From the IMG/VR virus record IMGVR_UViG_3300022745_000061, positions 1 to 44,035 of that record: a stretch of 44,035 nt of DNA; one strand, given 5' to 3'. A model generated the notes under the pieces. The model did no database searches, was not told the DNA's origin, and saw only the letters and a list, made by a program, of their open reading frames with translations. The DNA is from a virus. Of the stretch, positions 38,721 through 44,035 are shown piece by piece. Position 1 is the stretch's first letter, and each line of letters begins with the position of its first letter. A program made the position numbers and the translations under genes.

Positions 38721-38930
38721 TTACCCAGGGCGTGGGATCGGCATGTTGGTGATCGCAACAGGCATCGGTTCGGGGTGGTCGTCACCCTCGGCACGAGCCA
38801 GCTTCGATGCACCAATCAGGTCACGAATAGCAGACAGATCGACGTTGACGTTGACTGGCTGCTGCTGTTGCGAACGTTGCATCATCCGCATCAGCATCAT
38901 GAACATCATGGGGGTCAGCGTATCCATCAC
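38721..38930 (-). CDS. Small Met/Gln-rich protein
   Basis: A 69-aa protein with a Met-rich N terminus (MMFMMLMRMMQRSQQQQP), a strand/helix middle and a Pro-rich end (MPIPRPG). It overlaps the portal gene by four bases. It could be a portal-associated or scaffold-like peptide; no family is recognised. Its end is duplicated, with other codons, in the following HNH gene. Confidence 0.6.
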   Translation of the reverse strand: MMDTLTPMMFMMLMRMMQRSQQQQPVNVNVDLSAIRDLIGASKLARAEGDDHPEPMPVAITNMPIPRPG

Positions 38931-40906
38931 TGACCCTGCAGCAAGCCGAACTGGTTCTGGAGTTGGTGGGTGATGCCCGCAGGCACACCCTGGATCGGAG
39001 CGGGGTTCTCGGGCGGCACGTTCGGGCCAGCGGGCGGCTGAGGGCCACCCGACTGCTGCACGCTACCGTCGCCCCCAGGCGGCGGAGGCTGCTGCGGCTG
39101 GTTCGGATCACCACCGCCAGGCGGCGGCTGCATCGGCATCCCCGTAGCGGGGTCCACCATCGGCATCGGGGCGTTGATGAACTTCTCGGGGTTCTTCATC
39201 CCGAAGCCGTCCCGCAGCACCTGAGACAACAGCTCAGGCACGTTGATGACGCCCATGCTGATGAACGGTCCCAGCGCCTGTAGGAGCTGCTGCGCCTGCT
39301 GTCGCTTGAATGTGTCGTTCTTCGGCTGGGTAGAACCCGCCTCAACCTCGTAGAGGTATTCGCCCTGAATGTCCTCGGGCGTGAAGTCAACCCACACCTT
39401 AGAGCCATCGGCTCCGACGACAAGCGCCACCGAGTCCACAGTCATGAACTTCTGGGCAAGTTGCACCAGCATCCGAGAAATCTCGGAGGCCACTGCCTCG
39501 ATCTTGTCGAGCTTGTCCGCCGCACGAGCGTTGGCAGCATCCTGAATGATGCTGGCCTCGGTCGCAGTCCGACGGATCTCGGGCAGCGAGCCACGCATGT
39601 ATTCGTTCACGCCAGTGACACGGTCGATGTCCGACTCGATGACCTCGGAGTGCTGCGTGTAGAACTGAGCGTTAGCGTCGTTACGAGGCATCGGCATGAT
39701 GACCTCGCTGATGGGAATGTCGCCCTCGACGGGAATAGCGGTGTACGGCTGCTGTGAAGTCAGGGCGTCGAGACCCTCAGGTCCGAACGCGTCTTCCTTG
39801 TACAGCCACTTTGCGATGTCCAGCTTACGGGCCTGCACCATGTCCGAACGGGTATCGTTCAGCTCATCCTGCAGCGGCTCGATCGCCTCGATCTCACCGA
39901 TTGCGTAGAACTGGTCGGGCACCGTGTAGTTCGGGATGTATACGAACGGCTGGCCGTACGGGTACGGGAACGGAGTCGGGTCTACAAGGTAGCCCACGTC
40001 CTCCTGCTCCACGAAAGTACACATCCACTCCTGCTCCAGGTCGTAGAACTCCCAGAGCGTGACACGACCCTCGTCCTCGGGGACGTGGTCCTTGTTGTCC
40101 TCGTTGAACCACTTGAGAGAAGAGTCGGACTTGACCTTCTTGCGAGAGTTGTTGTAGCGGTCGTCCTTGCGGACCCGCTCCAGCGGAAGCACCAGCTTCT
40201 GTGCGATCCACTTGGCGTCCTGCATCGTCGTCGCCTCAGGATCGACGTAGATGTCGAACGGCGAGATGCGCTCTACGAACGGAGCGTCTTCGGTGACCTC
40301 GATGGCAGTGTCGGGCATCGCCCCGTGGATGTCCTCAGGGGAGGGAGCCAGATGTGCCATGTGCGGATTCTCAGCCGCAAAGCTGTCGGCCTGCTCGTTG
40401 AGCGCCCCGTGGATGTTGTCGTACTCATCCTGCTCCATCGGGCGCTCATGCTCCGCATAGCGCCACCCGACCTTGAGCCATCCCACACCGTAGATCAGCG
40501 AGTCCTTGACCGCAGCGCGGAAATCCTGCTTGATGTGGTTGTGCCGCCACCAGTAGTTGACGACAGCCTCCACGATAGCGGCCTGATCGTCAAGATCCTC
40601 GGTGCGTGCGTGAACCGTGACCTTCGGGTGGTTGACAGCCACCGAAGGCTCGATGACGTTGATCGTAGCGAACGCGATCGCAACAGCGATCGAGTCCATG
40701 TCGTCATCCAGTGGATGCAGCATCTTGAGGCGGTAGATGTCACGCAGCCGACGCCACGTGTCGTCCCACGCCTCAGCCTCACGATAGGACTTCGCAGCCT
40801 TGACACGGCTGCAGTACTTCGCGAGGGTATCCTGCTTCTCGCCACGTCCCCACTTGATGAGTGGGGTTACCTGATCCCGCTCAGCGGGGGACGGATCAAT
40901 CTGCAA
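38927..40906 (-). CDS. Portal protein
   Basis: A 659-aa protein with the length and order of podovirus-type (P22-like) portals. The helical N-terminal part includes WRRLRDIYRLKML and YWWRHNHIKQDFRAAVKDSLIYGVGWLKVGW, typical of portals; the middle carries FDIYVDPEA and PFVYIPNYTVPDQFYAIGEIEAIEPLQDELN, and the C terminus is Pro/Gln/Gly-rich. It forms the ring through which DNA is packed, with the terminase encoded nearby. Confidence 0.9.
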   Translation of the reverse strand: MQIDPSPAERDQVTPLIKWGRGEKQDTLAKYCSRVKAAKSYREAEAWDDTWRRLRDIYRLKMLHPLDDDMDSIAVAIAFATINVIEPSVAVNHPKVTVHARTEDLDDQAAIVEAVVNYWWRHNHIKQDFRAAVKDSLIYGVGWLKVGWRYAEHERPMEQDEYDNIHGALNEQADSFAAENPHMAHLAPSPEDIHGAMPDTAIEVTEDAPFVERISPFDIYVDPEATTMQDAKWIAQKLVLPLERVRKDDRYNNSRKKVKSDSSLKWFNEDNKDHVPEDEGRVTLWEFYDLEQEWMCTFVEQEDVGYLVDPTPFPYPYGQPFVYIPNYTVPDQFYAIGEIEAIEPLQDELNDTRSDMVQARKLDIAKWLYKEDAFGPEGLDALTSQQPYTAIPVEGDIPISEVIMPMPRNDANAQFYTQHSEVIESDIDRVTGVNEYMRGSLPEIRRTATEASIIQDAANARAADKLDKIEAVASEISRMLVQLAQKFMTVDSVALVVGADGSKVWVDFTPEDIQGEYLYEVEAGSTQPKNDTFKRQQAQQLLQALGPFISMGVINVPELLSQVLRDGFGMKNPEKFINAPMPMVDPATGMPMQPPPGGGDPNQPQQPPPPGGDGSVQQSGGPQPPAGPNVPPENPAPIQGVPAGITHQLQNQFGLLQGQ

Positions 40907-40909
40907 GGG

Positions 40910-41146
40910 TCAAACCCAACGGCTCTTCGGACCAGCGTACGCTGGCTTGCGATCAGGGGGGAAGTGAGCGGTATCGTCTTTCATCTGACGAATGTACTCA
41001 CCAGTTGTCTGGCCTTCGCGCCAGTTCTCACGACCACCAGCATACGATACGAGCGGACCACGAGAGTCAGCCTCTCGCTCGCAAATGATACAGTCACCAG
41101 GCTCAGCGATGCTGGGTTGGAAGTGCTTACAGTCGCGTTTGGACAC
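40910..41146 (-). CDS. Small Cys-containing protein
   Basis: A 78-aa protein starting at a GTG after P3 and its AGGGGG site. C6-H8 (CKHF), then C19 and C22 (CIIC), can bind zinc. The second half is charged (REGQTTGEYIRQMKDD). It stands between terminase and portal genes; its function is unknown. Confidence 0.65.
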   Translation of the reverse strand: MSKRDCKHFQPSIAEPGDCIICEREADSRGPLVSYAGGRENWREGQTTGEYIRQMKDDTAHFPPDRKPAYAGPKSRWV

Positions 41147-41152
41147 AGTAAT

Positions 41153-41183
41153 CCCCCTTATAGGGAAGCTGCTTTTGTTCCGC
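41153..41183 (-). promoter_or_regulatory. Late promoter-like element P3 (before the 78-aa and portal genes)
   Basis: On the minus strand, GCGGAACAAAA, 11 bases, then ATAAGGGGG, 6 bases before a GTG start. It overlaps the last codons of the terminase large subunit gene, so the portal and following genes get their own start point. Confidence 0.6.
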
Positions 41184-42765
41184 TTCGACGGTTGTTGACA
41201 CCCAACACCTTCCGCTTGCCTCCGTGCTCGGGGGCCAGCACCTTGCCCATGAAGTAGTCGAACGTCCAGTAGTTGTTGGGTTTGTCGAGACGCTCTGACG
41301 TGCGAGCGTAAGCTCGCATCTGGTTGGCGATCGCCAACGAGATGACCTGGTCATCGAACGGCGAACCCGACATCTGCCCTTTGTCGTCACGCACGTACGT
41401 GAGCAGTTCACCGATGGTCTCGGTGTCAGGCAGGTCCAGGTTGGACCTGAGATCACGAGCAAGCTCGTCAATCATCAGTGGCTTCGACGTGCGAGACGTG
41501 AGCCACCCGATCGAGTCCATCTCCTTGCGGTTGGAACCCTTGCCGTCTAGGCGCTTCCGCTTGTAGATGCGTGGATACCCCACACGCTGCAGAGCTTTGT
41601 TCGTCGTGAGACCGTGGTTGTTGACCTCGCAACCGATGAACGCAGTGTTGTAGAACCACCCAAGCACGGCGAGTTCGATGCCGAACAAGTCGGGATCGAT
41701 GCGGCCATGCCACTTTGCCACAACCTCATCCCGCTTTGCAGAGATGACGTGGGCAGACGAGTAGTCACCGTGCTCCAAGCCTTCCGCCACGTCGGCCCCG
41801 ATGACGTACGCATCATCAGGCTCGGGTAGCCGCCAAACCCGTAGTGCGGAGTCCGCAGCTCGAATGAGGGTCGCGTCACGGTAGTAGCCTTCCGTCGAAC
41901 GCAGCCAGCCCCTGATGGGCTTCTGCGTGTTCAACGCACGAAGCAAGTCCACATCAAAAACGGGGTTACCCGAACGGATGAACGCCTCTTCAGGGTTGTC
42001 GGGGTACTCCTGCGCAAGCTGCCACGGCAGCATCGACGCCTTCTTGGACTCGTACCAGTTGTCGTCTCTCTCGGTGTTGGCGTACCACGGATAGAACAGC
42101 GGCGTGAAGCCGCTCTTTCCCGACACGGCCATCGTCCAGAACGTGTGGTAGAAGGTGCCTGCACCGTTAGCGGTGCTCAGACCGATGACCCGACCACCCA
42201 CGTCGGTGATCGGCTCGATCGACGCCCACGCATCCTCTGGGTTGTCGAGGAAGGCCCACTCGTCAACGATGACGAGAGAAACGGCCGAACCGCGAGCAGG
42301 GTCTTCTTTGGAGGGCATCGACTCCACAGAAGAGCCATTGTCGAACGTGATCTTGCCAACGTTGCGGTCGAGGCGTCGAGGGCCTCGATCCTTGATCCAT
42401 TCGGGAAGCCGACGGTAGGCGTAGTCCGTTTTGGCGAGTAGTTTGTGGGCATCACGCTCCGTCTTCGACAGCATCACGATGGTCTGATCGGACCAGAACA
42501 TCGCAAGCCACAGCGAGTAACAGGCCATCAGCGTCGACCATCCAAGCTGACGTGCCTTCAGGATGATGACGTACCGCTGCTTCATGCAGACATCGAGCGC
42601 TTCGAGCTGCGCAGGACGCAGATCGAACAAGATCGCTCCCTGCTCAGGGTGCTGGATGTAGACCTGCTCCCGCAGGAACTTCTCGCACGCGTCGAAGTCG
42701 GTGGACGACTTCCCCTTGTAGGAGCGCCACTCAGCTTCCTGCAGAAGCTCGGTAGGGCTAGCCAT
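41158..42765 (-). CDS. Terminase large subunit
   Basis: A 535-aa packaging motor. K70 in KARQLGWST is the adapted Walker A site, VSLVIVDEW (162-170) the Walker B with D168/E169, and GLSTANG (about 194-200) the coupling motif. VIGADVAEG (about 319-327), then later acidic residues, form the RNase H-like nuclease that cuts the DNA concatemer. The start overlaps the small subunit gene by eight bases. Confidence 0.95.
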   Translation of the reverse strand: MASPTELLQEAEWRSYKGKSSTDFDACEKFLREQVYIQHPEQGAILFDLRPAQLEALDVCMKQRYVIILKARQLGWSTLMACYSLWLAMFWSDQTIVMLSKTERDAHKLLAKTDYAYRRLPEWIKDRGPRRLDRNVGKITFDNGSSVESMPSKEDPARGSAVSLVIVDEWAFLDNPEDAWASIEPITDVGGRVIGLSTANGAGTFYHTFWTMAVSGKSGFTPLFYPWYANTERDDNWYESKKASMLPWQLAQEYPDNPEEAFIRSGNPVFDVDLLRALNTQKPIRGWLRSTEGYYRDATLIRAADSALRVWRLPEPDDAYVIGADVAEGLEHGDYSSAHVISAKRDEVVAKWHGRIDPDLFGIELAVLGWFYNTAFIGCEVNNHGLTTNKALQRVGYPRIYKRKRLDGKGSNRKEMDSIGWLTSRTSKPLMIDELARDLRSNLDLPDTETIGELLTYVRDDKGQMSGSPFDDQVISLAIANQMRAYARTSERLDKPNNYWTFDYFMGKVLAPEHGGKRKVLGVNNRRSGTKAASL

Positions 42766-43159
42766 TCTGCTGGATCTTCTCTAGCGCAGCGTTGAGCTGC
42801 TGCGCCAACTCCTCGTCGGTCATCTCGTCAGCAGACTTGCTGCGGACAATGACCTGTGGCGGGGCGATGCGATCCACCATCCGCATGTACAGCTCTGCGG
42901 CCTTCGTGTTTCCTTGCACCGCTTGGGTGTGCATGGCGTCAATGACCGCCTGCACCCTGTCAGGCGACACGTTCACCTGACCGTACAGCAACTCAAGCTG
43001 ATCCCTGAACCACGTGGCCTTCCGCCACGACGCCAGCGTGCGTTCGGGCACACCGAACTCCACCGCCCACTCCTTCGAGGTACGCGGCAGCTTCTCGTGG
43101 TCAGGTAGGGCATACCACTCGACGTAGCGTGCCTTCAGCGAATCGTCGTGAACACCCAT
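42758..43159 (-). CDS. Terminase small subunit
   Basis: A 133-aa protein with an N-terminal DNA-binding helix-turn-helix (about 28-50, SKEWAVEFGVPERTLASWRK), a central helical region (NVSPDRVQAVIDAMHTQAVQGNTKAAELYM) and an acidic C terminus. It recognises the packaging site and loads the large subunit. The ATG at 43159 lies directly after the P4 element with no room for a ribosome-binding site, so the transcript may be leaderless; an ATG at 43309 is less likely because it runs through P4 and P5. Confidence 0.85.
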   Translation of the reverse strand: MGVHDDSLKARYVEWYALPDHEKLPRTSKEWAVEFGVPERTLASWRKATWFRDQLELLYGQVNVSPDRVQAVIDAMHTQAVQGNTKAAELYMRMVDRIAPPQVIVRSKSADEMTDEELAQQLNAALEKIQQNG

Positions 43160-43183
43160 ACTAGAGAGGTCATTTTGTTCCGC
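43157..43183 (-). promoter_or_regulatory. Late promoter-like element P4 (before the terminase)
   Basis: On the minus strand, GCGGAACAAAA, then TGACCTCTCTAGT, directly followed by the ATG of the small terminase. It resembles P1 to P3 but without the GGGG site after the CTCTA block, so a leaderless start is likely. It is one half of a divergent pair. Confidence 0.6.
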
Positions 43184-43193
43184 CTGCGCTGGA

Positions 43194-43223
43194 GCGGAAC
43201 AAACGGGACTACCCCTTAGGGGG
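43194..43223 (+). promoter_or_regulatory. Divergent promoter-like element P5 (plus strand)
   Basis: On the plus strand, GCGGAACAAA, ten bases and CCCTTAGGGGG, followed by an ATG at 43230 with GGGGG as a good ribosome-binding site. With P4 it forms a perfect 10-bp inverted repeat (TTTGTTCCGC and GCGGAACAAA) with a 10-base loop at 43174-43203. Confidence 0.6.
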
Positions 43224-43229
43224 TTTCTC

Positions 43230-43376
43230 ATGGCACCGTGCCCGTCCTGCGGACGAGACGACATCCAGAAGTACGACGATGAGTCGGACTGGTGTACACT
43301 GTGTGCCAACGCCTGCCTAGACGAGCAGGCCGTTGAGGCCCGAAACTACAAGGTCATGCACCAGATCATTGGCTAG
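43230..43376 (+). CDS. 48-aa zinc-ribbon protein
   Basis: A small acidic protein with CPSCG near the N terminus and CTLC about 20 residues on, a four-cysteine zinc ribbon, then a helical tail. It is expressed from P5 in the direction opposite to the late operon. Its expression with the late genes hints at a role in late transcription or packaging, but no target is visible. Confidence 0.65.
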   Translation: MAPCPSCGRDDIQKYDDESDWCTLCANACLDEQAVEARNYKVMHQIIG

Positions 43377-43548
43377 AGGACTCCCCTACTCGAAATGGAG
43401 CCAGGAAACCTGGACTCCCACGCAGCGTGCAGGCACAGGACGCCTGAACACGTCTGGACAGACGACACTCCTCAGTGAGGTCGAGGTTCGCCCTGCACGG
43501 GCAAAGAAGACAGCACGAATCAAGAAGGCGACCCCTCGCCAGGATTAG
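43369..43548 (+). CDS. Small basic protein
   Basis: A 59-aa protein from a TTG that overlaps the zinc-ribbon gene's end by eight bases. It has a polar N-terminal half and a Lys/Arg-rich C terminus (RPARAKKTARIKKATPRQD), a nucleic-acid-binding look. The start codon is uncertain; an in-frame ATG at 43333 lies well inside the previous gene. Confidence 0.5.
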   Translation: MARGLPYSKWSQETWTPTQRAGTGRLNTSGQTTLLSEVEVRPARAKKTARIKKATPRQD

Positions 43549-43887
43549 GCAGACGCCTGCCCGTACCCCGCTAGGGACAAATCGACCTTCCGATCAGGAT
43601 GAGCCAGCGGTGCATTAGCACCGCGGCGTCGCGCTGCAGCCACACAGACGGTGGCTAACGAGAGACGAGCGGCCCTATGAGGGGCCGCGAGGATCACACA
43701 CCCCGAGCCTTGAAGCGAGGGGTGCTGGACGAGCGCTAGCTCGCGCTGCTGAATGCAGCGCTCGAAGCGACAGCGCCTATAAGCGCTGGAGCGCCACCGA
43801 GAGCACACACTCAAACGAGTTATTCTCTAGCCAGCTTTGTGTTCTTTGTGGACTCAAGGCTCATCTTCAATGAGCCACACACTCATA
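43549..43887 (+). other. Hairpin-rich non-coding end region
   Basis: 339 bases with no convincing gene. It holds a series of hairpins: 43607-43624 (perfect 7-bp stem, ATTA loop), 43638-43656 (6 bp), 43669-43688 (7 bp, GCGGCCC/GGGCCGC), 43730-43764 (7 bp, with an inner GCTGC/GCAGC stem), 43858-43876 (7 bp, GGCTCAT/ATGAGCC), and the palindrome CTCATATGAG at 43882-43891 at the edge of the terminal repeat. Together these may be the packaging site, a terminator set or an origin. Confidence 0.55.
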
Positions 43888-44035
43888 TGAGACCGTGGAA
43901 GACGGCATAGGCCGTCTGACCTGCTCAAACGCAAACGGGGGACAATTTCCAGCGGGTCCCTTATATATATATACACACGCACGCCCCCCACCCCCCACAG
44001 GGGTACCCCCCCCCCCTATCGCGTGCGCGCGCCAG
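43888..44035. repeat. Right copy of 148-bp terminal direct repeat
   Basis: Matches 1-148 with mismatches at 44014 and 44032. It includes a second copy of the 7-bp hairpin, the promoter candidate at 43939-43967 and the TA and C tracts. If joined by this overlap the unit is 43887 bases. Confidence 0.85.

Noticed and set aside
40085-41257. A 390-codon open frame on the plus strand
   Set aside because: It runs opposite the portal, 78-aa and terminase genes and through the P3 element; no ribosome-binding site or domain supports it.
20225-43223. T7-type RNA polymerase promoters
   Set aside because: CTATAGGG recalls the start of T7 promoters, but the upstream part does not match and no single-subunit RNA polymerase gene is visible. 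The elements are treated as a separate promoter family.
43549-43887. tRNA genes in the right-end hairpin region
   Set aside because: The hairpins do not combine into a cloverleaf, and no GGTTCGA-type T-arm is present.
1-44035. CRISPR array to go with the Cas4-like nuclease
   Set aside because: I saw no regularly spaced direct repeats. The nuclease fits phage recombination better.
1-44035. Temperate phage with integrase and attachment site
   Set aside because: No tyrosine or serine integrase, excisionase or clear immunity repressor is visible. The stoperator-like motif alone is not enough to call the phage temperate.

Overview
The window looks like a complete or nearly complete genome of a tailed double-stranded DNA phage, about 43.9 kb per unit. 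Its first 148 bases recur at its last 148 bases with two mismatches. The portal, adaptor, nozzle-like protein and very large internal protein, with no tape measure, sheath or tube gene seen, point to a short-tailed (podovirus-like) virion. GC-rich codons, many GTG and TTG starts and families common in actinophages (DUF6197-like, DUF6899-like, DUF4406-like) suggest an actinobacterial host. That is inference; no host marker is present. I see no integrase, CRISPR array, convincing tRNA or recognisable DNA polymerase.

Left arm, plus strand, 0.3 to 19.0 kb: about 50 tightly packed genes, mostly 25-300 aa, many joined by 4-base start/stop overlaps. Positions 0.3-10.5 kb hold small unknown proteins, several single-helix membrane microproteins, zinc-ribbon microproteins, a DUF932-like protein, a paralogous coiled-coil cluster (6.9-8.0 kb) and a helix-turn-helix protein. 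Positions 10.5-19.0 kb hold DNA metabolism: a Cas4-type Fe-S nuclease, a candidate ssDNA-binding partner, a DnaB-like helicase, an archaeo-eukaryotic primase, a PD-(D/E)XK nuclease, two HNH/endonuclease VII-type genes, a sigma-region-4-like protein, a dATP/dGTP diphosphohydrolase-like enzyme, a DUF4406 protein and an HEXXH-type peptidase-like protein.

Right arm, minus strand, 43.2 down to 19.1 kb: small and large terminase, portal, putative fibre or decoration proteins, scaffold, capsid, further virion proteins, adaptor, nozzle, fibre-like proteins, ejection-type proteins (one of 1944 aa) and a lysis cassette with amidase and tiny membrane proteins. Two further HNH genes sit between virion genes. 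A hairpin near 19.06 kb separates the convergent arms.

Two observations stand out. First, at least three of the four HNH genes end in the same amino acids as the gene just upstream, often in different synonymous codons, as if each insertion came with a recoded replacement for the host gene's 3' end. Second, five copies of an unusual promoter-like element (GCGGAACAAAA, then a CTATAGGGG-like block) lie directly before the late genes, two of them back to back around a perfect inverted repeat. The sigma-region-4-like protein is a possible partner.
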